A stretch of 64,000 bases of DNA, taken from Todiramphus chloris collaris. Lineage: Eukaryota; Chordata; Aves; Coraciiformes; Alcedinidae. The stretch covers positions 2,278,971-2,342,970 of the forward strand of contig JANVCC010000025.1 in NCBI GenBank assembly GCA_025345505.1, read 5' to 3'. A model generated the notes under the pieces. It did not search any database. It was not told the origin of the DNA and worked only from the letters and a program-made list of their open reading frames with translations. Below are positions 52,141-64,000 of this stretch, in pieces. Numbering within the stretch: the first letter of the stretch is position 1; the number at the start of each line of letters is the position of its first letter. The position numbers and the translations under genes are program-made.

Positions 52141-55100
52141 AACTGCTCTTACTGGTCTTACATTATCAGCACCACACAGATGCCCGAGATACTCCTGTAT
52201 ACCTGAATCTTACCCTATAATCCTTTCTTTCTGTGTCTCTAGTTTTTTTCTTAGAAAAACATAAATACTAGTATCCTACTCAGGTAACCTTAGAACTCAT
52301 TTGGGGCACCCCACTTGCCAGGTACTGCAGTAGAGCCAATAACGCTTACGTCAGGGCTGGGGGTAGCAGTGTATTGCAAATGCTAACTGGTTTTGCAGTC
52401 CCTAAATTACATTCATCCGTGGTTACATCAAAAGTGACAAGGTAGAAAAATTAAGTCCTCTCCCTTGAGTGGCAGGTTATAGTGATCACTGAACCATACG
52501 TCTGTTTAGCTGCCTTGGCAGAAAATAAGCTTTGCCTTTCATCAACTGTCACTAGGACTGAAAAGAAGCGGGTGGGGGGAAGGCTAAAATCAGGATGAGA
52601 GAAACATAATTCTGCTTTAGGGGATCACAGGATTTTTAGCATGGAAATTCTACTGGCCGATTTTTCTGTGTTATATTTGAGCTTATGCTGCAAAAGAACA
52701 GGAGGCTCTGGGGACTGGATAATGGGGTCTTTTAGCACTAGGTCACCGCTGTGAATCCAGCTCAGGTCACAAATAATGGCAGTTTAGTTGCCTATGTTAA
52801 TTCTGCTGATTGCCTCAGTCCAAGGCTGTAGAATATCAATAGCTACAAATAGCTCATCACCACAGCTGCCATTATTCAAGTAAGTTCATCAGGAATACTA
52901 AATACCAAAGTGGAACAAACCTGATTCTCACTTACAGGCTACTTCTAAGACTAGATATAAGCCTATGAGCAGGGTTCCTATAAGCAAGAAGAATATATGT
53001 ATTTGCCCTTTCTTCAGTGTACCTCCAGCAGAGCAGAAGTCCTGATACCATGACTTCAGTTTGGATATACTTTTGCATAAATCAAAGGTTTATCTGATGT
53101 AACCAAATAAGAGTTTCTTTTCATAACACAAAGCTATCTTAAACTAAGGCTAACAGAAAAATCCTCCCCTAGTCAAGATCTCTCAAGGTTTCTTTGGTCT
53201 CAGTTAAGCTGTAAGGTAATAAAATCACATCCAGACAACATTAATTGTGCCATTTAACAATAACACAAAAAGAAATGAACAGACAAACTTCTGGATCTTT
53301 AAGAGCCAGTTTCAGCCCATCTAGCACTACAAATACTCAAACACCCTCATCAGAATCACAGATTTTGCACAATATCATAACAGTGCAATCAAAGTTGTAT
53401 TTTAGCTGCGTATTTTTTCTGAATTGTTTGGCTATCTTTTGAATACAACCTTAATTATGAATATATTTCATCTGCAATACTGGTTTAGGATACATAGAAA
53501 CAGCTTTGTCATGTTTAGTCTTCAAGTGTCGAGATGTACTCAATTACAGTACCAGCTTCTTTAGCCTGGGAAGCATCTTGAGTTCTACAAGTACAGCTGA
53601 ATAATGGCTCTCTGCTCTTACACTACGTCCAAACATGGGAAAACACTGAAATCCAAAAGGGCAGGAAGTGAAGGTTGAACATTTTAGACCTATAATGATA
53701 AGCCCCTGTAAATGCATCAGAGCAAGAAGGATGCATTACATCTTAACTTTTTCTCCCCAACCACCACAAGTGAACACTCAGAAGGCAGCATTAGCAGTTC
53801 CAAGGGGAAAAAGCTTTGCACTTCTGCTAGAGTGATCCCATCTGACCTAATTAAATGATCTGCATTGACAGACTCCTGGGGAAAGTCTCACTGTGCTCTC
53901 CCAGCTGGAGGAAGAAAAGGCAACTGAGGCTTGCTTGAGGGAAGTAATGTGCAAGTGTCTCCTGGGGAGCTCAGATCTGTCTGATGTTTTTAAAAATGCA
54001 GGAGCAGCAGGTGAATATAAAACCTAGGGAAGCACCTTCACCAATTTTAGGAAAAGCCAGTGACCTGCTTTCTCTTTAAGATAAAGGTATCACCTGCAGG
54101 TCTAGGTGCTCCTCAGTGCACAAAGCCAACAAATAATCAAGAAAGGAAGATTTCCTGCAGGAGAAAATGGTCCTGAAGCAGAATATGAAGGCCTGAATGC
54201 AAATAAGCTATGGCCAATAACATAATGAGTAGCTGAGAATGAGAGCAAAATGAGCAAATGATAGACTAATTATGACAGAATGTGAAGAACTGCCAGCATC
54301 AAGCCTGCAGATACCGTAAGCCATGAAAATCGTAAGTCGCTTAATTGTGGAGCCTTTTCACGTGCTGTCTTCTTTTGCTGAGCCCTTGGAATCACTTTGC
54401 ACTTTTTCTCTAACCCATATTAGAAACTGCTTTTCCCTTATGAGCATTAACTGTTGCTTTTTAAAATACTGTCCCGTGGTCCCAGAAGGGGTGTTCAGGC
54501 TGGGACGTTTAGCCTGGCAGAATGGGGCACAGTATTTCTCCCTCCTTCCCTTCTCCCTGAGGTGTTGTGTGCTAGCAAGTCCACAGAATTTTCTTTACAC
54601 AGATGGGGATGCTTTTGGGTTTGCTTTTTAATATGCCCCAATATAGTTAGAGGATTGATATATTTAGACTGTGCAGCTTTTCAAGTGCCATCCCCACCTG
54701 TTTAGTGGTAACAACGTTCAAGTAAGTCTGTCAGTGAATTCTGGCAAGTGAAAGTGTTCCTGGTCTTTTGTATTAGTGTCTTGTTCTCATCAGTTAACTC
54801 TCTCAATTGGATTTTTTTTTTTAATGTTTTGTAAAACACCAATACCACCACAATCTCTTTAGACTGAGATGCACTACATCTGCTTGTGATGTAGAAAGCT
54901 CTTTCCCTATATACATAGGCACACTAAATAAGGTTAAAATGTTCTATTTGAGATAATGATGATTTTTTTGAATGCTGCAACAAGAAGAGTGAAAGTAATG
55001 AAACTATTCTGGTGAATCACATTCAGGTTAAAGGTACCTGCTTTAGTAGTGGAAGTATGGACCTCTAATCACTTAATTTAGTTGATGAGTATCATAACAC

Positions 55101-56789
55101 ATTATGTGAATAGTGCTCAACTCATTTAGTACACTGAAAGAGATCCCTGCACCTACACAGCATTTTCAGGATTTGTATTGCTTACCGTGCTTGTTCTCAC
55201 TGTGATGTAACACTGAGAAACAGGTTCATGTTAAACAGATGATCATAGACCTGGCTCAATCTATAATTTATGTGCAAACTGAGGTTTCCTGTGAATTTTA
55301 AATGAACAGCATGATGTTACATTTGGTAGCAATTTTTTATTGTGCTAATATCACCCTGGAACATAAGCTTCTTCAAGAGGTCACTGAATTCCAACTGTCA
55401 TAAATCTGAAGATAAAAACCTCAGTACGTATGCAGATTGCACGCATCTAATGACATTTCTTTTTAACTGTATTCTCAAGTAGCCAAGTAAAGCTCTAAAT
55501 CTGATTACATATCTAAATCTGCAGTGTAGTCTAGACGATAGGCAGATGCACCCCTAGCCATCAGGTTACAATTCCAAGCAAAATAAATCTGTGTGCATGA
55601 ACATCAAGTGATGAATACATGTTATTGTTCTTCAAAGAAAAAGCCTCAGGATGAAAAATTTGCATATGCATATGATGCTTTACCTCCTGACTGCACTGCC
55701 TGCACACAGATCTGCAGGAAGAACATCTGTAGCTTTTCTTTTTAAGGTCTTTTTCAAGTTATTTGCTTGTCCAGTTTATCAAAGTTCTCTATTAGCCTTC
55801 CTTTTTGTCTGTTGTAATGAGTAAACCAATTCATTTTTAAAGTCCCCCCACCCCCAAGAAGGAGGCAAGTTCTCAAAACTGTAAGGAATGTGCCATCAGT
55901 GGGGAAAAAAAAAAGAATATGATTAATGAATAGCTCATTAAACCGACAACGAGAGGACTTGAGCAGAACTCTCAGCTGTATTTCTGTGTTGCTGCTGAAC
56001 CTATGGCAAACCAAATTATTTCTCTGCACTTCTCCCTTTCTATCCCATCTCTTCTGTTTTGACATCCATTTTCCAGGCTTCTACTACTGCCTGTATGAAG
56101 AGAACTGGAGACTACAGCACCCACAGCATATTAGAAAATGACTCAGCTACAAAACACAAAGCTACTGCTTTTGCCACAGTTGTGGTTTGTGGGGTTTTTT
56201 GGCAGTATTGTCAACAAAGTCAAAGGAAGCAAACTCAAAGGCTCCTAGGTTTTGTTTAAGATGAAATTCAGAGGACAAAAATCACACCTGCCTTTTTATT
56301 GTTCTAAAAGACAGCAGTGATCAGAGCTGAGGGCTTTCTTCTAATGCATGCGCTGGGGGTAAGACTAGAAATTTTACAGTACATCTCCACTGGATCACAC
56401 TAGCCACAGGCTTGTTTAATGGATCTAACATTTTCCCCAGCTACAAATCCACTGCCACCAGTGATTCAGAATTTGTGCTTCCCCTGCTCACATGCTCTAG
56501 ATGTAGACGTTTCTCCCCTGGAATTATGACGACTCTTGTTGGTGTCAGCACCACTGGCAACTCAGCTTCTATGTAGCTAAGGTTCCCTTCGCACTTCTGG
56601 TTGGTTAGCACTATAAACCAAACAAGACAAAAATGTCCCTAAACTGAGATGAGTGAGACTGTGGTGGTTCTGTATTCACAGCAAAGGAGACGAGAAGAGA
56701 GATGCCATCTTATGTAGGTGTTCTTCTTTTATCACTGTTTATATTGAAAGCATAAAATTTAACCTAGGTAAAATTATCAACAGATTCCT
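52141..56789. other. Unique AT-rich non-coding sequence
   Basis: No gene was recognised. Overlapping plus-strand frames at 54323-54705 and a minus-strand frame at 55754-56065 lack known domains. Confidence 0.55.
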
Positions 56790-56809
56790 GGGGCGGGGGG
56801 CGGGGGGGG
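56790..56809 (+). repeat. G-quadruplex candidate (G4-C-G6-C-G8)
   Basis: Runs of 4, 6 and 8 G are separated by single C bases. The 8-base run can be split into two triplets with a one-base loop, so the tract meets the strict pattern of four G3 runs with short loops. It stands alone in AT-rich sequence and is not next to a recognisable gene. Confidence 0.85.
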
Positions 56810-59800
56810 AATCTATCTTCTACTAATGCTTATGTTCTTTAATTACTAGCAAAAATCCGAAACTATGTAGAAAAATCCACACCTATAGTGATGTAATATT
56901 CAGTGTTTTCATTTTCAATGAGAATCATACATTTATTTCTATTTATAATGGCAATAACTGCTTTCAGATCAGACAATTCCTATCAGTTAATGACCAGCTA
57001 GGTAAAGTACCTTAGGCAATGCCAAAAGCATCAACTCCTTCAGCCAGTAAGCAATTGCCAGGAAAAACCTGTCCCTGAAAGCCATTATCCTTAAATATAA
57101 AGCATTACATACAATGGTAGAAAAAGAGGATGTTGTTACACTTGCTTACAGAACTTCAGCTTTATGTTTCTCCCTACTAGCTTTTAAAATCAGCATTACG
57201 TATTCCATATGGGCATATATATCGTAAACCCACTCCATTGCTTGAGGTAGCAGGGAATATAGCATCATTTTTTGTTCGGGAATTGCTCCTTAGGTATGAC
57301 TTACAGTTAAGGTAAGACTAAAGTCCCTGTCTTCAAAATGAGACTGTTATCAGAAGTATTTTATATTGGTGATTCTGACCAGCTTCTCAGATTTTGTGGG
57401 TACAGAGGATACGGTGCTGGTTTTAAGCTAAGAAATAGCCCTTTCCTTTCAAATACTGTAGTTCTGGATACACAGAACCAACTGATCTCAGTGCTTTTTT
57501 AATTATATGAGTAAGATGTAAATAAAACATTCTCCCGAAAGATTTTTGACTCAGATTTGTTCCATCCTTGCCTACAGGTTTCATGAAATAATCTAATTAT
57601 ATGCATGTTTAGAATGTACCATAGCGTCCACAAACACCCTCTCTGCTCTTGAGGAAGATGCTGTTGGAAGTGATGATTGGTGCGAGAATAAGGCCTAAGC
57701 CTTAGTAGTGTGTGAACAGTGTAGCTATACATTTTCATTATTATTATTATACACTAGTGCATTTTAAGATCTCCAAGTATTGACCATTTAACAGTAATTA
57801 CATAAAGTCCAAAGAAACTGTTTTATTTAGTGTAAGCTACAACATTGCATTAAGAGAATACTTCCGTACGTAATTAATGAAATGAAGGAATTTGCTTCCA
57901 GTTTAACAACATGAAGCCTGAATATATTTTAGCATTATTCAACAAACACTACTTATCCAAAGAATTAAAATACTTAATTGAGATATTTACAGTACATTCC
58001 CACAGAAGCACAGCTGCTAGGTAGCATCTGATTACCTACAGTCACAGCTAGAAAGCAGATCCAGCAGTTTATGTGGCACTATACTATGTGAAAAGGAAAA
58101 GAACTGCTATTTTTGTGGTACAGTGTAGGAAGCACCACCAGCTATTATAAAAGGGTCCTGAACAGATCCTTGGTGGCTCTGCAGCACTCCAAAGGGGTGG
58201 CCTAATCTGCAGGCACCCCAAAGCACAGCTGAATTTGCAGTCCAGAGCCCTACACTGCCATCTGTTCTGCATTCTCAACTGCCAGGCACATCATCTTCCA
58301 GCCCAAAAATACTTTTTTTTTATGGCACAAACTTATTTTTCTACGGGCAATTAAGGTAGATCCAGGAGATGGATTATTACAAGATGCACTTAAGTCGCTG
58401 AAATGTTAATTGGATATTCCAGACCAGTCAGAAGAACAGAAGTCCATTTTCCAAAGTTTAACTGATTTAGAAGGCCTGCTAATAAGAGTCCAACCCACTG
58501 TCCTCAATAAAACAAATCAAATCCTGCACTCCTAGTTCTACAAGTGTGCACTTCATCACAGCTATATATAAATATGCATGCAGATTATAAAATTACTGGT
58601 GTGTAGTAGTAGAGGTAACAGAAAATCATTTAGCATGCTTCATGGAGAATTTTCAATAGACTTCGACCGCTGTATCTTGGGAACAAAGAAGAAGTTGGGG
58701 AAAGCAGTGGAATAATATAAATTGTGATGATAACAGCATACTAACAATAGAAATTCTCTTTAAGGTTTAACTAGCCAGGGTTATTTTTTAGTGCTGTAAG
58801 TGGTAAGGGCATCAGTAAAAAAACCCATCATGTGTGAAGTCTGATTTCACACGGCATACTGCTGCTGGACAGCATATATACAGCGTTTCTCAGGTTTTTT
58901 TGAGAATATATGGTATTGTTTGGTTTAGATCATAAATTCTTTGTACTTTTATAAATATAATGACACAGTTCCTACTGTGTATAATATGATGATATTTATT
59001 AAACATATTTACTGTACTGGAAGAGAGCCAGGACCAGCACAAGCAAGTTCTGCACTGGGGCAGCCCTTGTACTAGACATCGTTGTGCTGTTTCTGTAAAT
59101 CCCAAATCTGTTTCACCAAGATGAGCTTTTTTTAGTATGTGTTTTGTTGACTAGCTGACTTACGTTAAGCCTTCATTTTTGTTTACTAAATATATATGAA
59201 CCAGAATGGTGCCTATGCAATGCAAGTGAACTCTGCCTGTGTTATGTGTAATCAGCTGCGGGGGGGAAAGCCCCAGATGTCTGAACACAGCACCAGGGCA
59301 CAGTGTAGTCGCTTTTCTTCAAGTACCATCTCTCCAATACTAAATTCCAGCTGCCTACTTCCTTACAATTTTATTTTAAGGAATTTGTCATGAAGATATT
59401 AAGCCCCCAGGCAAGATTCTGCGCTTCTGTGTAGATCGAAAGAAGAGATTGTTGGTGTAGGGCTGCCCAAAATGACTCTGAAGCCCAGATGGAGAATGCA
59501 ACTGGTTTCCAATATGCAGCCTGTGGCATACCTCACTGTGTCAAACCAAGACACGGGTACCTCAAAAGTCCATTCTACAGTCAACATATGTTAAGTGTGA
59601 CATTTTTTTCTCACCTAGAGCTACAATTTCACTTAGCCTGGTCCCCTCAAAGGACATGACAAAAACCTGTTTTCCTCTAGCTGTAGTACCTGCCACTTCA
59701 GTCATTTCTCTCTATTCAGACAAACCTCAAAAAAAATCATAGGAATGAGAGAGACTTCCAGTACTTCTAGGGCTGAATAACACCAGCTCACATACCACTA

Positions 59801-60174
59801 GGATTCTGTAGTTCATTACTTGGTAGGAAACAACAGCAGCATTAAAACACACCCATCCACATCTAATCCACTAAGAGATGTTCCTTTTTTGTACTTTTTT
59901 CCTCCATTTCAGATCTAGCACAGTCCTCCTACAGGGACCTCCTTGGAAACAGGAGTACCCACACCTTCCCACAACATGAACGAGGCAGTAAGGACCAGTA
60001 CCAGCTCACACCAGCTGCCCAGAAGCAAGGAGTGACTGGCTCTGGGATCATTCACAGGGCAAGATGTGACTGCAACAGCAGCTCATAGAGGCTCTGGCTG
60101 CTGAGAAACCAAGAGACCATCATGGTAGAAAAACAACAAGGTTTCCAGTGGAATTCTGTCAAGAACTTAAATAA
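56810..60174. other. Unique AT-rich non-coding sequence
   Basis: No gene was recognised. A short (ATT)n run lies at 57737-57750 and a G7 run at 59260-59266. Confidence 0.55.
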
Positions 60175-61222
60175 GATCATAGAGTGGTAGGGGTTGGAAG
60201 GGACCTCTGGAGATCACCGAGTCCAACCCCTCTGCCAACATAGAAACACCCAGGGCAGGCCACATAGGAACACATCCAAGCAGGTTTTGAAAGTCTCTAG
60301 AGAAGGAGACTCCACAACCTCTCTGGGCAGCCTGTTCCAGGCTCTGTCACTCCCACAGTGAAGAAGTTTTTTGTCATGTTGAGGTGGAACTTCCTGTTTC
60401 ACCTTGCTACCATTACCTCTCCTGTCCTACCACAGGTCACAAGTGAAAAGAGACTGGCCCCTTCTACTTTACACACACCCTTCAGATATTTGTAACCATT
60501 AATAAGATCCCCTCTCAGTCTTATCTCCAGGACAAACAGTCCCAGGACTCTCAGGCTTTCCTCACAAGACAGATGTTCCAGTCCCTTAATCACCTTTGTA
60601 GCTCTCCGTTGAACTCTCTCTAGTGTTTCCCTGTCCCTCTTTAACTGGGGAGACCAGAACTGTACACAGTACTCCAAATGTGGTCTCACTAGTGCAGAGT
60701 AGAAGGGGAGGAGAACCTCCCTCAACCTGCTGGCCACACTGTTCTTTATGCACCCCAGGACACCACTGGCCTTCCTGGCCACAAGGGCACATTGCTCTCC
60801 CATGGATAACTTATTGTCCACCAGGACACCAAGGTCCCTCTCCATGGGGCTGCTTCCTAGTGGGTCTACCCCTAACTTTTACCAGTACATGGAGGTGTTC
60901 CTCCGCAGGTATAGGACTCTACACTTACCTTTGTTGAACTCCATTAGGTTTCCCTTTGCCCAGCTCTCCAGTCTGTCCAGATCTTGCTGGATGGCAGCAC
61001 AGCCTTCTGGTGTATCAGCCACTCTTCCCAGTTTAGTATTATCGGCAAAGTTACTGAGGATACACTCCATCCCTTCATACAGGTCATTGATGAAGATGTT
61101 GAATAAGACCAGACTCAGAACTGACCCCTGGGGAACACCACTACTTACAGGTTGCCACTGGACTCTGCACCACTGATCACAACCCTCTGAGCTCTGTTGT
61201 TCAGCACAGTTCTCAACCCAGG
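60175..61222 (-). mobile_element. CR1 LINE, 3' third (about 1.05 kb), longest copy here
   Basis: This is a minus-strand CR1 copy, 5'-truncated inside the reverse-transcriptase domain. On the plus strand it starts with the inverted 3' end 'ATCATAGAGTGGTAGGGG', then 'TTGGAAGGGACCTCTGGAGATCACC' and 'GAGTCCAACCCCTCTGCC'. It continues through 'CTCTCTGGGCAGCCTGTTCCAGG', 'CACTAGTGCAGAGTAGAAGGGGAGG', 'CCTTCTGGTGTATCAGCC' and 'CCCCTGGGGAACACCAC', and fades after 'CAACCCTCTGAGCTCTGTTGTTC'. Truncation at the 5' end is typical of LINE insertion by incomplete reverse transcription. The high readability suggests it is among the younger copies in the window. No clear target-site duplication was seen, and the 5' border is approximate. 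Confidence 0.95.
60214..61205 (-). pseudogene. CR1 reverse-transcriptase remnant with mutated FADD box
   Basis: The peptide belongs to the CR1 ORF2 reverse transcriptase. From the 5' side it reads [20 protein letters not shown], the conserved fingers/palm block, then NFADNTKLG, where the catalytic FADD box has the second Asp replaced by Asn. An in-phase TAA stop follows at 60881-60879. Then come [30 protein letters not shown] and [20 protein letters not shown], with a stop at about 60399. The last section continues in another phase (60402-60214) with NRLPREVVESPSLETFKT. A further phase change lies upstream of GVPQG, near 61160, where the preceding block ([15 protein letters not shown]) is in a different frame. 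It is plainly non-functional. Confidence 0.93.
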
Positions 61223-63234
61223 ATTTAACAACACTATGCTTCCAAAATCAGATAAGTATTTTCCAGTTAGCTCATGCTTCTCAGAAGATTACCAGGGGTG
61301 GCTTTTCATCCCCTGACCTTTTTCCTCCCCCTCAGGGTCTTACTGGGCAGGTCATTTCCCTTTGGTTTCATACAGAAAATTCCAGATTTATTTTGTACTC
61401 AACACGCAGCACCTTTTGTAAGCCCTGATACAAAGCACCATTCACAACTTTGGTTTGGTCTCTATTTCCCCCACTGTTTTGACAGTACTAAGGCAAGGCA
61501 TAAATCCACTCCTCCTCCCCCCCTTTCTAGTAGATGTTGGACTTGGGAACTGGTCAGTCAGAGCTTGCAAGGGGTTGCAGAAGTGATCTTTGATTAGTGC
61601 TGTTTTTCTAAGAGTATATAAAGTTGTACAATGCCATTTCTGTAGATCATATTGGAAATCCTGCCTGGAGCAATTGAGTGACAAATGGCTTTTTTTTTTT
61701 TTTAAATTGGAAGTCAAAATTAATACATCACCCCTTCCTCTGCTCTCAATATCCATTTCAATTATTTAAATATATTACTTCATTTTCATTTTTAAATCAC
61801 TTTTTGTCAGCACTTGGCTATCAGTCCTCAGTTCAAGTATTCAGTGATATTAATCAGTTCTCTTCATCTACACAGTGTTTGTTCTAGAAGCCATTATTGT
61901 TATAACTTAGAAACCTACTTCAATTTTTAATTTTTTTTTTTTTTTTTTTTTTCTTACTTCTAGCAAGAGAAACTGCTGATGGCTTCCATCAAGTTTAAGA
62001 TTACTAAAGCAAAGAAATAAAGCAATGTGAAGAGGAATAAAGAGGAAGAAGAGTATATAGCATAGCATTTACAATAAAAATAAGGGGCATTTATTGTAAG
62101 AGTCTATTAAGCAGAACATTGTCTTACAGTACTGAAGTTACAGAAATACCCAACTTTTCACAAAATCCATTTTTTAAACCAAAGTATCATCTATCTCAAA
62201 CTCTTTTGCAGGATGCAGCTAATGTCAAGCCTGAACAGTTAGGAGATAAAGTTAAATCTAACGTGCTTTTTATCTACCATTTAGTTTCATTTTCCATGTT
62301 TCTGTCCTCTACATTAACCAGTTTTACTGACTGAAAGAAGCAATAGTAATACACTAGTATTACCTATTATTTTCAACCTGTCCCCACCCCCCCAAAAAAA
62401 GCAGAACAAAAGCAAATATTTAGCTGTATCAGGCTGAAAAGACAGCTACCCTATAATAATCCCCTTCTAATAGCAGGTACCTAAAATGAGACACGAGAAA
62501 GTCACCACCCCTCATAACATCAAGTGCTACAAAACAATCAGTACTATCAGTATATTGACCAAATACTTATCAACAGCAAAACACAACTCTTAAGGACTGG
62601 TGTCACTTGGAAAGAATCTCTAGAGTATTTGTTCTCTCAAGACAAAGTTTACAATGTGCACATGAACCAGCTCAGTTACATGACCTAAAAACTGCCTTAA
62701 CAAAACCCATGAGCGGATTAATGTGCTAAGGAAGTGAAAAAGAATGGTCTCCCCATCCCCATCTTCCTCTCAATACTCAACCAGGTAAGTGTTTTCAACA
62801 CACTCGATAGAACTTTTTAATTAGTCCTTCAATGACAAATTTATTCTCTCAGGTTTCTACAACCTCTGTGCCACCTTCCTGCATTTCAAAAATACAGTTA
62901 TTAGAGCCAGGAAGGAAACGGCTTCACAGTTACACTAAAATGTTCAAATTTCAAATGATTCCTTTTTCCAAAGGAAATGCTTCCTTTCCCTTGCAATGTT
63001 TTCAGGGAAAGCAGCAGCTCCAGGTCTCAAGAAGAACCCAGTGCTGAAGACACCCACTAAGTCTCTATCCTGAAATTCTGCCAGAGCATCCAATAAACAC
63101 ACTCATTACCAGATCAAGTTGGGGAAACATACTGGATTCAAGGTTTGCTAATTTCAGACAGATGTCCAAATGGCTGTAGGCTTCTCTGAACGCAGATCAG
63201 CCTGCCAACTACTAATTTACTAAGATTTAACTTG
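61223..63234. other. Unique AT-rich non-coding sequence with T runs
   Basis: No gene was recognised. T14 lies at 61690-61703 and T22 at 61931-61952. The open frames at 61274-61756 on both strands match no family I know. Confidence 0.55.
61931..61952 (+). repeat. T22 homopolymer
   Basis: Twenty-two consecutive T make this the longest homopolymer in the window. Read on the minus strand it is A22, which could be the tail of a reverse-transcribed RNA. The adjacent plus-strand sequence 'CTTACTTCTAGCAAGAGAAACTGC' is not one I recognise as a gene or SINE. Confidence 0.9.
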
Positions 63235-63343
63235 GTTGCGGGGGTTTTCTGTTTCTTTTTGGTTTGTGGGGGTTTTGTTTCATTTATTCAGTGCTTTTTG
63301 TTGTTGTTGTTTGGTTTTGGTTGGCTGGTTTTTTTGGTTTTTT
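63235..63343 (+). repeat. G/T-rich low-complexity patch
   Basis: The plus strand is nearly all G and T, including GGGGGTTTTC, TGTGGGGGTTTTG, a (TTG)n run at about 63299-63311, and TTTTTTTGGTTTTTT. The open frames across it (plus 63236-63493, minus 63280-63480) owe their length to this composition and are not genes. Confidence 0.8.
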
Positions 63344-64000
63344 AATAAGATCAAACTTACTTCAACAAATGCCTTTATATTTGTTTCTAGCAATTTTAAG
63401 CAATGGATTTCAGAAAACCTGAAGATCTGCTCCCCTGAGCTAAGGCTGAGTCTTGGTGGGAGCTGTTTGCAGAATGGCAATTATTGGATTTGACTTCGGC
63501 ATTTTGACATTTTTACTATTTGCACAGAAGTTGTTGCGCTGTGAACAAGAGATATTACGGATACAAAATTGCAGGAATCCTATGATATGCAAACCTGAGG
63601 TTTGGCATTTTCACAGAGTTGTCAGATTCATGCTGCAGAATTGTTCTGGGGCCTGTAAAAAGAATTCTGTATCTCTCTTGAGAAAAGTGATAACACTATG
63701 TTATCTAGGGGAATGAAAACTTTATAAATTGGAAAATAGAGCAAAGATCAAATAAATGGCAGAGAAAATGGAGAGCAAAAAAGATTCACACGTAGAACAG
63801 CAGACAGGGCTGTCCAAGAGACTGAGACACAAAAATAGAAGCACTGATCTTTATATAGTAAATTAGTACAGAAATTCTGGAAAAGCTACATATAGAATAA
63901 GACTGATATTAACTGATTAACATTAATAAAGAGGAAAAACCCATATTTGAAACACCAGACTTTTTTATTAATTATCACTGCTGATGCTATCTTACCCACA
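63344..64000. other. Unique AT-rich non-coding sequence to window end
   Basis: No gene, RNA or transposon was recognised. Overlapping short plus-strand frames (to 63716) lack known domains. Confidence 0.5.

Noticed and set aside
58489..58505. 'AGAGTCCAACCCACTG', similar to part of a CR1 end
   Set aside because: The match is too short and no neighbouring CR1 motifs were found.

Overview
The window looks like non-coding nuclear DNA from a bird. The main evidence is six copies of the CR1 retrotransposon (a non-LTR LINE). Most still carry the typical CR1 3' end, a T/C-rich 'CCCTTCCAAC' segment followed by one or two 'TTCTATGAT' units. The copies lie in both orientations and are of different ages. 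I saw no mammalian Alu, B1 or L1 sequence. Crocodilians and turtles also carry CR1, so bird is the best reading but is not proven by this window alone. Base composition is AT-rich throughout, with a few short GC-richer islands.

I recognise no cellular protein-coding exon, tRNA, rRNA, snRNA gene, CRISPR array or operon. The longest open frames (about 150-160 codons) have no domain I can name, overlap other frames, and often follow local base-composition skew. I treat them as chance frames. The window is best described as an intergenic segment or part of a very large intron.

Layout: 1-14.5 kb is unique AT-rich sequence with a C13 run (9906) and a G/T-rich strand-asymmetric patch (12.73-12.84 kb). 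14.5-18.3 kb has two short plus-strand CR1 3' ends (14577-14794 and 18090-18257), a G-rich cluster, a GC-richer block and a 20-base G tract (16463-16482). 18.3-30.5 kb is unique sequence with a C10T10 junction, a 23-bp tandem duplication (24165-24210) and an A-rich duplicated patch (28.1 kb). At 30571-30785 is a CR1 whose middle is missing. 37009-37105 is a minus-strand CR1 tail. 40819-40910 is a 92-bp nested inverted repeat. 42580-43046 is a minus-strand CR1 with readable reverse-transcriptase C-terminal peptide. 46705-47442 is a much older, heavily eroded CR1-like element on the plus strand. 51.8-52.1 kb is an unexplained GC-richer block. 56790-56809 is a strong G-quadruplex candidate. 60175-61222 is the longest CR1 copy (minus strand), with a degenerate reverse-transcriptase region. 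The last 3 kb holds T14 and T22 runs and a second G/T-rich patch.

No set of genes works together here. The visible history is repeated CR1 insertion and decay in otherwise unannotatable sequence. The items most worth checking are the 92-bp hairpin, the ancient CR1, and the extreme homopolymer and G-quadruplex tracts. I found no convincing sign of a new biological system.
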